DNA of 64,000 nucleotides, from positions 1 to 64,000 of the IMG/VR virus record IMGVR_UViG_3300020446_000006. One strand, written 5' to 3'. Below are positions 25,606 through 33,407 of the stretch, in pieces. The position numbers and the translations under genes are program-made. The stretch comes from a virus. Under the pieces are notes generated by a model. That model was not told the DNA's origin and made no database searches. It saw only the letters and a program-made list of their open reading frames with translations. The stretch's first letter is position 1; each line of letters opens with the position of its first letter.

Positions 25606-27138
25606 TTAGTAAGTCCCGCAATCAATAGTTGCTATTTCTACCTGCCCTGCTGTAACTAAGAAGTCTTGAGAATCAAATGCAGCTACGCCTAAAGCAGACG
25701 AAGTGGATGCTACTCCAGCAATTGCTCCTGTTGCAGAACTATACGATATTCCGTTTGACGCAGTCAGCGCATGCTTTGCAGCGCTATCTGCTCTTGCGTC
25801 TGTATAATATAAGTTTGAACCTTCAGGTAATTGCCCAGTATTCGCATCACCTAAGTCTGAATCAAAATTGGCCTTAGAGTAAACTTGCTCAACATCAATA
25901 CTAAATCTACCTGCAGCCGAATCATATGTAAGATCTCCAGCAGCACTGAAATGAGATCTGACTTCGGTTGCACTTGGTCCTGTAAATGTAAATCTTCCGT
26001 TTGCAGAATCATATGTTAATGATCCATCTCCACCAACATCTACAACATTTAGAGCATTTCTTACTCGCTGTGTTGTGTGATATAGATTTGAACCTTCTGT
26101 AAGATCACTAGTAGTTTTCTGTGCAAAATCAGAATCAAATCCTAAATAGCGTCCACTGAATGTTGTTGTACTAATCGTGCCAGAAACATCGATGTTCGGC
26201 GCTAAGAATGTCTTATTTGCATGCCATGCATCGTTTGACGCCTTATAAAAGATATTTGCGCCGGCTCCGACTACATGAATGCCTGCAGAATCTGCAGCCG
26301 CAGGGTTTGCTGCGCCCGATGCCAATGTAATATTTTTATCGTCAACTTCAAGAGTCGTAGAATTAATTGTAGTAGTTGTACCATCAACCTGTAAATTACC
26401 TTGAATGATTAAAGTACCGGCTGTACCTGTAGGACTTGGATCAATCGTAATATCGCCGCTTGTTGAGACAATACTATTACCGTCAATTGTAATATTATCA
26501 ACTTGAAGTGATGATAGAGCAGTAACGTTCGAGTCAAGATGTATGTCGACTCTTGTGCCGGTTACTAGGTCTTGTAGCTTAGTGTGTATGTTAGTTGCAC
26601 CATATATCTGCAACTTTTCACCCATTGTAAGAACACCGGTGCCACTAGCGGTATTTCCATCGACGTCAAGAACGTTACGAGTATCTACATAATTTTTTGT
26701 AGCAGCATCTTGTGCACTTGAAGGATCTACAACATTTGATATTGTAGAAGTACTTGCATCAATTATGCCGCTTGATGGGTTTACTGTAAGATTGCCTGTA
26801 GCAGAGATCTCATTACCGTCGATACTTACATTATCTACATTTAGTATATCAATCTTACTATTTGCATCAGTAATAATTGCACTTGATGGTTTTAACTGAC
26901 CCTTAGGATGGTCCATCATGTCTGTGTAATATTTACCGCCAATTGTATGAATCGAGTTTGCAAAGCCGTTTGGCGAATCATTTCCACCTGCACCTATGAA
27001 AAGACGATCGCCACCTGCCGAATCACCGGCAGCATGAGTATAAGCAAGTTCTCCACTTTTTAATATATTATCTGATACATTAATAGTGGCTGTAGTACTA
27101 GATTGTTTAAGAATAAATTTAATATCTGTAGAAGACAT
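25606..27138 (-). CDS. Modular tail fibre protein
   Basis: 510 residues. The N-terminal domain (IKFILKQSSTTATINVSDNI, SGELAYTHAAGDS, RLFIGAGG) is the same attachment type as in the long fibre downstream. It is followed by a GNLQVDGTTTTINSTTLEVD module, which both fibres share nearly word for word, and by units with TSDLTEGSNLYHTTQRV and LPEGSNLYYTDARADS. The two adjacent fibres clearly share ancestry. It overlaps the 72-residue gene upstream by one base. Likely a fibre segment or a shorter fibre assembled with the long one. Confidence 0.75.
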   Translation of the reverse strand: MSSTDIKFILKQSSTTATINVSDNILKSGELAYTHAAGDSAGGDRLFIGAGGNDSPNGFANSIHTIGGKYYTDMMDHPKGQLKPSSAIITDANSKIDILNVDNVSIDGNEISATGNLTVNPSSGIIDASTSTISNVVDPSSAQDAATKNYVDTRNVLDVDGNTASGTGVLTMGEKLQIYGATNIHTKLQDLVTGTRVDIHLDSNVTALSSLQVDNITIDGNSIVSTSGDITIDPSPTGTAGTLIIQGNLQVDGTTTTINSTTLEVDDKNITLASGAANPAAADSAGIHVVGAGANIFYKASNDAWHANKTFLAPNIDVSGTISTTTFSGRYLGFDSDFAQKTTSDLTEGSNLYHTTQRVRNALNVVDVGGDGSLTYDSANGRFTFTGPSATEVRSHFSAAGDLTYDSAAGRFSIDVEQVYSKANFDSDLGDANTGQLPEGSNLYYTDARADSAAKHALTASNGISYSSATGAIAGVASTSSALGVAAFDSQDFLVTAGQVEIATIDCGTY

Positions 27139-27356
27139 TAGAAACTACCTCCACTCAATGTAAGAGTTTGAGGAAGAGTTGTCACTTCGAATTTACCGGT
27201 ACTGATATTAAATTGTAATATACCATCATCGACTAGAGCAGATGTATCAACATCAGTCAAGTCACCAATTGCTTGTGCTTGTGCACCGGTTACCTTACGA
27301 ACCGGAGTACCAATGGTAATTTTTCGAATGTGAGTCTGTACTGGAGGTGTTGTCAT
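27138..27356 (-). CDS. Small fibre-associated protein
   Basis: 72 residues, with TIGTPVRKVTGAQAQAIGDL and LQFNISTGKFEVTTL segments of the kind found at the start of marine phage fibre proteins. It overlaps the fibre gene that follows by one base and abuts the gene before it, so translation is coupled. Probably a small attachment or adaptor subunit. No motif allows a firmer call. Confidence 0.55.
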   Translation of the reverse strand: MTTPPVQTHIRKITIGTPVRKVTGAQAQAIGDLTDVDTSALVDDGILQFNISTGKFEVTTLPQTLTLSGGSF

Positions 27357-27701
27357 TTATGTCACCGATGGGCTAACGCGTATCTTTCCTTCAAGGATTC
27401 TCTCAATTACAGTTGATCCGTTTGAATCAACATAAGAGATCTCCACATCATATACATAGTTACCAACACGAAGTGCGTCTGATTGAATGTTATTCAAGGA
27501 AAGAGTTACGATACCATCAGTGGGCTGAATAGCAACGGCAAAATCTGTAGTGTCTGCTGAATCTGAATTGTAGTTCCGCTTCATTTTAGCGGCTGCAGAA
27601 TAGTTTGTAAGATCTTTAATGTTACCCGACGGGTCAACAAGTTCTAACTGCACTGCTATGTCCGACCCCTTGTCGAACGTAAATTTCTCGTATTCTGCCA
27701 T
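27357..27701 (-). CDS. BppU/Ig-like small virion protein
   Basis: 114 residues, beta-sandwich type: FDKGSDIAVQLELVDPSGN, LTNYSAAAKMKRNY, GIVTLSLNNIQSDALRVGNY, VYDVEISYVDSNGS. The pattern 'kGsd..v.l.l.d..G...dLtg' matches the N-terminal domain of baseplate-upper-protein-like (BppU) families, which anchor receptor-binding proteins to the baseplate. It is the first gene of the fibre transcript, with a TATAAATA box at 27748-27755. A fibre-baseplate adaptor is the most likely role. Confidence 0.6.
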   Translation of the reverse strand: MAEYEKFTFDKGSDIAVQLELVDPSGNIKDLTNYSAAAKMKRNYNSDSADTTDFAVAIQPTDGIVTLSLNNIQSDALRVGNYVYDVEISYVDSNGSTVIERILEGKIRVSPSVT

Positions 27702-27747
27702 TTTTCCAATCTCGATACTAAGTAACTCGACATGATAATCTTACTCT

Positions 27748-27755
27748 TATTTATA
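27748..27755 (-). promoter_or_regulatory. T4-type late promoter box (fibre operon)
   Basis: Exact TATAAATA on the minus strand about 47 bases before the start at 27701, in the divergent gap before the enzyme island. It would drive the fibre genes at 27701 down to 18916. Confidence 0.75.
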
Positions 27756-27773
27756 CAGAAACCCGTTTGCATG

Positions 27774-27784
27774 TATAATAAATA
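27774..27784 (+). promoter_or_regulatory. Putative promoter of the enzyme island
   Basis: Plus-strand TATAATAAATA, about 30 bases before the first island gene. It contains both a sigma70-like TATAAT and AATAAATA, one mismatch from the late octamer. No convincing -35 is visible, so a late or middle type of promoter is as likely as a host sigma70 one. Confidence 0.4.
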
Positions 27785-27813
27785 GTAATGCATGTCAACT
27801 CAAGGAGAAAAAA

Positions 27814-28668
27814 GTGGATAGACAAACACGTATCAAAAAGATGTTTTATGGTTGGGATGATGAAATGGATATTATGCGTGATATCCAAAAATGCCAAAGA
27901 AACTGGGATTACTCTAAAGAAGTACATCATGAAATTAGAGACTATCTATTATGGACAGCGTTAAATGCGCCATCAAAACAACATGAGGCTTATTACGATG
28001 TCTATTGGTCTACTGATCGCGACGTTATACAAGAGTGTTCTCGTTATACGTGGGGATGTACACACAGCCGAAATCCTCCTTCGACATGGAGAAATGCACA
28101 AGCAAATGCAAACATGTATATGCTTTTTGTTGCAAAAGAACCGGATACAAATCAAAACTGTAATGCAGATGGTACAGAGAAATCTAATAAATCTTCAGCT
28201 CGATGGGAAAATGCATATGTAAGTATCGGTATCGCAGTTGGATTAGTACTTAGAGCTGCCGCAAAATATGGATTCGCCACTGGTTGTAATAAAAGTCATG
28301 GCGATTTAAATGGTGATAAGTTTTGGGAAAAAAAATTAGGTATCTTAGAAGAAGTCGAAGCAGGTGAAAAAAAGATAGCATACGGTATTGGTATCGGATA
28401 TCCTAATGAACATCGACCTCGTTGGGAATCTGATGATCTTGAGTTGGCTTTAGGTGCTGGAAATGGTAGCAATTTGGCAACTGATACAAATCTTACAGAA
28501 AATGAAAAAGGTAAACCATACAGACATATTAAAATTATTAATGTCGCTGAACATGCAGGTGAAACTCTCTTAGATCCATATGGTAATAAGCACGAAATTC
28601 CTGATGTAGCTGAAATTAAAATTAATACTATGCGTAAAAGAAACATTGAGGCTATAGAAATAAAATGA
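27814..28668 (+). CDS. Nitroreductase-like protein 1
   Basis: 284 residues from a GTG with a GGAG site 6 bases before it. The segments LWTALNAPSKQHEAYYDVYW (the 'aPS..N.qPw' FMN-binding region, altered) and SIGIAVGLVLRAAAKYGFATGCNKS in two parts (the 'iA...l.l.A.e.G.....c' helix) mark the FMN-dependent nitroreductase fold. This copy is longer than the usual 200 or so and divergent. First of three adjacent members and first gene of the island; the next start overlaps its stop (ATGA). Expected role: flavin-dependent reduction or oxidation of an island substrate. The substrate is unknown, and cofactor binding is inferred from the fold alone. Confidence 0.65.
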   Translation: MDRQTRIKKMFYGWDDEMDIMRDIQKCQRNWDYSKEVHHEIRDYLLWTALNAPSKQHEAYYDVYWSTDRDVIQECSRYTWGCTHSRNPPSTWRNAQANANMYMLFVAKEPDTNQNCNADGTEKSNKSSARWENAYVSIGIAVGLVLRAAAKYGFATGCNKSHGDLNGDKFWEKKLGILEEVEAGEKKIAYGIGIGYPNEHRPRWESDDLELALGAGNGSNLATDTNLTENEKGKPYRHIKIINVAEHAGETLLDPYGNKHEIPDVAEIKINTMRKRNIEAIEIK

Positions 28669-29336
28669 GTGTGTATGACATTTTAAAAAAAAGAAAATAT
28701 GTACTAGATTACGAAACGCATGCAGAAATAGATAAAGAATTAATTATAGATCTTTTACAAAAAGCATGGAAAGTCACTCCTTCGAAAAATAATTTTATGC
28801 CTTATAAGGTTCATGTAATAGGACCAGAACGTAGAAAATTAAAAGAAAGTATTTTTTTAAAAAGTTTAAAACATGAAGGTGCAGCAGACAATATAGATGT
28901 TATTGAAAGATATGAAAACCGTGGAAAATTACCTAATTATAGAAATATTCGGTCATGTTCTTATCTTTTAATTTTTACGTTAAGACAAGAAACTGATCCA
29001 AATCCATTTCAAAAATGGTTATTTGAACAGGGACATAACTATCCTGCAATGCGTAATGTGGAAGAGTGTTATGGAGATGCGTTACTAGAAATGGGAATGT
29101 TTTCAACCGCCTTTGGAGCTATGTGTTTAGAACATGATATCGACATTGCTCCTGTTGGCTGTTATCCTAAAGATTTAAAGGATTGGTGGGATGTACCGTT
29201 TATAAAATACCCGCCAATAGGTTTACTAACGGTTGGGAAGGGAAAATATTACAGACAAAATCCTGCATTTCCTGGACGCGAAAAAGATGATTGGAAACCA
29301 AACTTTAGCAAAGTGGTTAATATAGAGAATATTTAA
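28665..29336 (+). CDS. Nitroreductase-like protein 2
   Basis: 223 residues. MSVYDILKKRKYVLDY corresponds to the N-terminal 'RrSvR.y' of nitroreductases, KAWKVTPSKNNFMPYKVHVI to the 'aPSa.N.QPw.f.vi' loop, and LLEMGMFSTAFGAMCLEHDI to the core helix before the conserved Gly-containing C-terminal strand (IGLLTVGKG). About the usual family length. It is a near paralogue of the next gene, with which it shares MSVYD at the start, and it abuts it without a gap. The canonical Asn is present (PSKNN). Confidence 0.75.
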   Translation: MSVYDILKKRKYVLDYETHAEIDKELIIDLLQKAWKVTPSKNNFMPYKVHVIGPERRKLKESIFLKSLKHEGAADNIDVIERYENRGKLPNYRNIRSCSYLLIFTLRQETDPNPFQKWLFEQGHNYPAMRNVEECYGDALLEMGMFSTAFGAMCLEHDIDIAPVGCYPKDLKDWWDVPFIKYPPIGLLTVGKGKYYRQNPAFPGREKDDWKPNFSKVVNIENI

Positions 29337-30059
29337 ATGAGTGTGTATGATCTTTTTCAAACTCGACATCATGTACTGGAATATGCGCCAGAACCAGTAG
29401 ATGAGAGTTTACTAAATACTCTATTATGGAAAGCATGGAAGATAACACCTTCAAAAAGCAACGCTATGCCTTACAATGTAAATGTTTTAGGTCCAAAGGA
29501 TCAAATAGAAAAAAATAAGATTTATGATCAAGTTTCAGGGAATCACAAATTCTATGATGAGGTAGGACTTGATTACAATACTAAAGATAATCCTAAACTT
29601 CAAAAAGAATACAAATTTAAAGTTAATCCATTCTATGGACATGTAAAGAATAATTCACATTTGTTAGTATTTTCTTCAAGAGTTGCAAAACCAAATGCGT
29701 TTTATAAAGATACAATCTGGCGAGAAGCCCATTTTTTTGAACAGGCTGAAGAAGATCAGGTGACTGATATAGCTGAAAGTGTGAGTGTTGAATGCGGCTT
29801 TTTCGCAACACATCTTGCAGGTTTATGTAGAGAGCAAAACATCGATGTATCTTTTACCGCCTGTTTGCCAAAGAGCATAGACAAATGGAAGGCTTTTCCG
29901 TATTTATGGTATAACTATGAAAAGCAGACAGCAAAAATACATCTTATAATGAGCATCGGTTATGCCGAAAAATATAGATATGAATGGTTAACAGAAATTA
30001 GAAGAACTAAAGACGATATAAAACCAGAATTTACTGAGGTAGTGAAATTTATTAAATGA
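29337..30059 (+). CDS. Nitroreductase-like protein 3
   Basis: 240 residues, paralogue of the preceding gene: MSVYDLFQTRHHVLEY, KAWKITPSKSNAMPYNVNVL and VECGFFATHLAGLCREQNID are the same three landmarks. It begins directly after the previous stop, so the pair arose by tandem duplication and is co-translated. Divergence between the two suggests different substrates or a heterodimer, as nitroreductases act as dimers with the FMN at the interface. No partner enzyme for FMN reduction is seen in the window. Confidence 0.75.
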   Translation: MSVYDLFQTRHHVLEYAPEPVDESLLNTLLWKAWKITPSKSNAMPYNVNVLGPKDQIEKNKIYDQVSGNHKFYDEVGLDYNTKDNPKLQKEYKFKVNPFYGHVKNNSHLLVFSSRVAKPNAFYKDTIWREAHFFEQAEEDQVTDIAESVSVECGFFATHLAGLCREQNIDVSFTACLPKSIDKWKAFPYLWYNYEKQTAKIHLIMSIGYAEKYRYEWLTEIRRTKDDIKPEFTEVVKFIK

Positions 30060-30868
30060 TAAACGTTGTATGTACGAGTAAACCATGTGATGGTTTACTG
30101 TATTATAGTTATGAATATGCATCGCTGCTTGATGCAAAACTAATTATTATACCAAATCCTAAATTTACGGAACAAGACTATCTTAATTCAATTCAACACA
30201 AGTATATTCACTGTAAGAACGTTGAATTTGATTATTATGGTGGAAATGATATTACCCTTATTATGGGTAGAAGCATGCTTACACTAGCATATCGAGATTT
30301 TAAAAATTATTCTGATGACGCAAAGATGTCATTAATAGAGTTGTTTCGAAATCCACTGATATCTGTATATTCAAATAATCATCCTAATGAATATTCACTT
30401 GCACTTGAATTTTTTAAACCATCTCAAGTAACCGATCTTTGTGATCATGAAGTTTATTCAGATGGTGTTGGTGAAAACTTTATTAAGAGAATCAATTTTG
30501 ATATTTACAAAGAGTCTGTCGAAGATGTACAGTTCGAGCATCTATTTCTTGGTACAAATAACGAGTACTATCAAGCAGCACTCGATAACATGAAACCAGA
30601 TTCTCGTATTCTAGTTTATAAATATGTAGATGAAAAGAGTCTTGTAGTTCCTGTCGATAACATACTCGGCATGTTTAATACATATGTTTATACGAAGCCA
30701 TCGTTTGATCCTGCACCAAGATTATTGCAAGAAAGTATGTACTTTTCGAAGAAAGTATGTTATAATAGAGATAAAAATATAAAAGACGGCGGCAGTGTTT
30801 ACTTCAATCGTAAGATTGAAAAGCCGTCTATTGAGGTAATACAGAATGTGGCAAAGACAATACGATAA
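30056..30868 (+). CDS. GT-B-like glycosyltransferase-related protein
   Basis: 270 residues. The N-terminal half (MINVVCTSKPCDGLLYYSYE) and middle are Rossmann-like. The C-terminal part with FDPAPRLLQESMYFSKKVCY and KDGGSVYFNR resembles the C-terminal donor-site half of GT-B glycosyltransferases and of related genes in polysaccharide clusters of marine viruses. No DxD motif is visible, as expected for GT-B. The start overlaps the preceding stop (ATGA) and its own end overlaps the aminotransferase by 23 bases. Sugar-nucleotide transferase activity is inferred. Confidence 0.55.
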   Translation: MINVVCTSKPCDGLLYYSYEYASLLDAKLIIIPNPKFTEQDYLNSIQHKYIHCKNVEFDYYGGNDITLIMGRSMLTLAYRDFKNYSDDAKMSLIELFRNPLISVYSNNHPNEYSLALEFFKPSQVTDLCDHEVYSDGVGENFIKRINFDIYKESVEDVQFEHLFLGTNNEYYQAALDNMKPDSRILVYKYVDEKSLVVPVDNILGMFNTYVYTKPSFDPAPRLLQESMYFSKKVCYNRDKNIKDGGSVYFNRKIEKPSIEVIQNVAKTIR

Positions 30869-31877
30869 ATATGAAGACGCATATTTACAGATATTTGAAA
30901 ATGCGTTATCACAAAATCCAGAATCGAATGTAGAATTTTTAGAAAAAAACGTAAAGAAAGTTGCACAAAGAGAGTACGCAGTTGCATGTAATTCCGCGAC
31001 AGATGCTCTTATGTTTTCACTTGTGGCAAATGACATTGGTCCGGGTGATGAAGTACTTGTTACAAATTTTTCATGGATATCGACTGCGTCATGTATCGCC
31101 ATGGCAGGAGCAACTCCTGTCTTTTGTGATATTGATTTTGATACACGACATATCTCAATTGATAGTATCAAGAGAATGCAATCACCAAAAGTAAAGGCGA
31201 TTATATACACTCACCTCTTTGGCTCAATGTCAGATACTACAGAGATTGAACAGTGGTGTAAAGAATCAAACGTGCTCTTTATTGAAGATGCTGCACAATC
31301 GATAGGTTCAAGTTATAATGGCAAAGTTGCTGGAAGTATTGGCGATTGTAGTTCATATAGTTTTAATGCAAATAAAGTCATAAGCGGAATATCAGGTGGT
31401 GGCATGTTTATGACTGATAGTAAAGAAATGGCAGAAAAAGTAAAGAAGCTTAGGAAACACGGTAAGGATGATCGTGATGGTTATATTACTCTTGGTGTCA
31501 ATTCAAAAATGTATGTGCTAAATGCTATGATGATTGATTTCAGACTTAAACAATTAGAATCTGAAAGAGAACGCAGAAAAGAAATAGCAATGATATACGA
31601 TTCTATTTTAGATCAAACACACGAACAACCAGGCTTGATTCATAACTATCATAAATACACTTACCTGACAGATAAAAGAAATCTCTTAGATTTGCAGATA
31701 CATTATGATAGACCTTTATCGGCACATCCGATGTGGCAAGGTATTCATCATAGAGCAGATGATACACCAAATGCAAGAGAGGTAAGTCAGAAAATAGTAT
31801 CATTACCGATTGATGCGTTCATGACTGATAATGAGGCAAAAGATGTCGCAACCAAAATCTATAAAACAGTTGAATGA
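30846..31877 (+). CDS. DegT/DnrJ/EryC1-type sugar aminotransferase
   Basis: 343 residues, PLP-dependent fold type I. Landmarks: ACNSATDALMFSLVANDIGP (PLP phosphate-binding N-terminal part), PVFCDIDFDT, IEDAAQSIGSSYNGK with Asp148 that pairs with the pyridine nitrogen, and the Schiff-base Lys177 in YSFNANKVISG. These enzymes add an amino group to keto-sugar nucleotides. The family usually runs 360-390 residues; this one has a shorter C-terminal part. It has a good GAGGT site (8 bases). It is the clearest pointer to amino-sugar biosynthesis in the island. Confidence 0.88.
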   Translation: MWQRQYDKYEDAYLQIFENALSQNPESNVEFLEKNVKKVAQREYAVACNSATDALMFSLVANDIGPGDEVLVTNFSWISTASCIAMAGATPVFCDIDFDTRHISIDSIKRMQSPKVKAIIYTHLFGSMSDTTEIEQWCKESNVLFIEDAAQSIGSSYNGKVAGSIGDCSSYSFNANKVISGISGGGMFMTDSKEMAEKVKKLRKHGKDDRDGYITLGVNSKMYVLNAMMIDFRLKQLESERERRKEIAMIYDSILDQTHEQPGLIHNYHKYTYLTDKRNLLDLQIHYDRPLSAHPMWQGIHHRADDTPNAREVSQKIVSLPIDAFMTDNEAKDVATKIYKTVE

Positions 31878-32667
31878 AGAAAATTATCTAGCTATCGATT
31901 TTTATCTATCGAAGTCATGTAATAAATCTTGTCATTACTGCACTGCATGGACACTTGAGATGCGCAATCTCGATGTCGATATGGATTTTTTAAGTCGTAC
32001 TCTAGAATATTTTTCTCCGTACAAGGCACGCATACAGTTATTAGGCGGCGAACCAGGTCTTATTAAAAACCTAGATGAAGTTGTTGCTGAGATCAAGAAG
32101 CATAAGAATCTTGTACCATCTGTTCTATCAAATTCCTTTGTTCGTAAGCGTTATCCACATATGCTCGAAGACCCAGAGATTCTATATCAAGAACACTTAG
32201 TCTTAGATTTCTATGAAGATAAGATTGAGAAGCTCGGTAACTTTGATTTCTTTGAAGAGAACGATCTGAACAATTACAATATCATTATCATGACTCCAAA
32301 CTATTTTAAGTACCGAGAGAAATATGACTTATCGATTGTAGACCATAAGAATACACAGTTTAAGGCATTCAATTCTCGCTCACCTAATTGGACAGAAACA
32401 AAGCAAGCACCTGAGTTCGATCGTCGTATGTGCGCAGCATTTCCAAAAGTACCGGTTGTTGACTTCGAGCTTCAAAAGATTCGACACTGTAGTAAGAAGG
32501 TAATTAAAGGCTCTCGTCAATATGCAGTAACAAAAGAGAATATCGATAAGATGATGAACTTTGAATTGTTTCGTTTCGAAGAGTATTGTAAGAGGTGCAC
32601 AGAAGATATTGAAAAAAGATCGCACGATCAGATACTGAGGATAATGGAAGCTGGTGCAGTCATATGA
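31843..32667 (+). CDS. Radical SAM enzyme with C-terminal Cys cluster
   Basis: 274 residues from ATG 31843, chosen because GAGG lies 6 bases before it; an ATG at 31831 is also in frame. The [4Fe-4S]-SAM motif is Cys26-x3-Cys30-x2-Cys33 (CNKSCHYC), followed by LGGEP at 67-71. Four further Cys (197, 216, 249, 252, the last two as YCKRC) could hold an auxiliary cluster as in SPASM-type proteins. It overlaps the aminotransferase by 35 bases. It could modify a sugar (dehydration, epimerisation or C-methylation) or a peptide. Substrate unknown. Confidence 0.88.
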   Translation: MSQPKSIKQLNEENYLAIDFYLSKSCNKSCHYCTAWTLEMRNLDVDMDFLSRTLEYFSPYKARIQLLGGEPGLIKNLDEVVAEIKKHKNLVPSVLSNSFVRKRYPHMLEDPEILYQEHLVLDFYEDKIEKLGNFDFFEENDLNNYNIIIMTPNYFKYREKYDLSIVDHKNTQFKAFNSRSPNWTETKQAPEFDRRMCAAFPKVPVVDFELQKIRHCSKKVIKGSRQYAVTKENIDKMMNFELFRFEEYCKRCTEDIEKRSHDQILRIMEAGAVI

Positions 32668-33407
32668 GTAAAAAGTATTTGATAGCTTCTGGTTGCAGTT
32701 GGACTGATGCAAATTTTAGTTCAGAATTTGACCGGTCAATAGATTGTAGTTGGCCTAAATGGCCAGAAATACTAGCAGGCAAATTGTGTATGAAGTCAAT
32801 CAATTTAGGCTATAGTGGTTCAGGTCAGGAAGGAATATACTCTAGAGCACTAGACAAGATTTCTTCATTTGATCCAAAAGACATTGGACTTGTTATCGTT
32901 GGATGGTCACAGTGTCAAAGAAGAGATTTTGAATATGAATTAATGCATGACAAAGACGAATCTCTTTGTTGGTCAAATGAAAGAGTCGACCCTAAGGGAG
33001 ATCTATATTATTATATTCGAAGAACTCTTAGGTATATGTACAGTCTACAACAGGTCTGTGAAAGCTTAAATATACCATATAAACAATTTCAAATGATACC
33101 TTTATTTACACATTATATCTACCAAGCACGTGAGTATGGTATTAACTTTGATCATACAATTGGACATTTACGAAAAGCTATGCCTAATAGAATAGATGCT
33201 GTTGGCTATTTGGTGGAGTCACCTTATTGGGATTTAATTAACAAAGAGAATTTTATAGGATGGCCGTTAATAGATGAGGGAAATGGATTCAATATTCAAG
33301 ATAAATTTGTAAAAAATGATTTAGATTTGACTGTATCTAAAGAAGATGTACATCCTAACGAAAAAGGTCACAGGTTAATAGCAGAAAAAATTTATGAATA
33401 TCTTTAG
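32664..33407 (+). CDS. SGNH-like hydrolase
   Basis: 247 residues. Block I is SGCSWTD with Ser12 as the likely nucleophile (GCS in place of GDS); block II Gly lies in NLGYSGSGQEG; block III GxN is replaced by GWSQ near 80-83; the C-terminal catalytic Asp/His appear as DVHPNEKGH (Asp228, His230). This is the SGNH (GDSL) esterase/acetyltransferase-associated fold, but with the oxyanion Asn missing. It overlaps neighbours by 4 and 14 bases. It may add or remove an acyl group on the island's product. Confidence 0.75.
   Translation: MSKKYLIASGCSWTDANFSSEFDRSIDCSWPKWPEILAGKLCMKSINLGYSGSGQEGIYSRALDKISSFDPKDIGLVIVGWSQCQRRDFEYELMHDKDESLCWSNERVDPKGDLYYYIRRTLRYMYSLQQVCESLNIPYKQFQMIPLFTHYIYQAREYGINFDHTIGHLRKAMPNRIDAVGYLVESPYWDLINKENFIGWPLIDEGNGFNIQDKFVKNDLDLTVSKEDVHPNEKGHRLIAEKIYEYL

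Noticed and set aside
27774-27779. A sigma70 promoter for the island
   Set aside because: TATAAT is present, but no -35 box lies at a normal distance, so it is listed only as a putative promoter with low confidence.
28296-28646. Minus-strand open frame opposite the first nitroreductase-like gene
   Set aside because: It is a shadow of a gene supported by overlap, ribosome-binding site and fold motifs.
30722-31210. Minus-strand open frame of 162 codons opposite the aminotransferase
   Set aside because: It lies opposite a clear DegT gene and the end of the preceding glycosyltransferase gene and has no family features.
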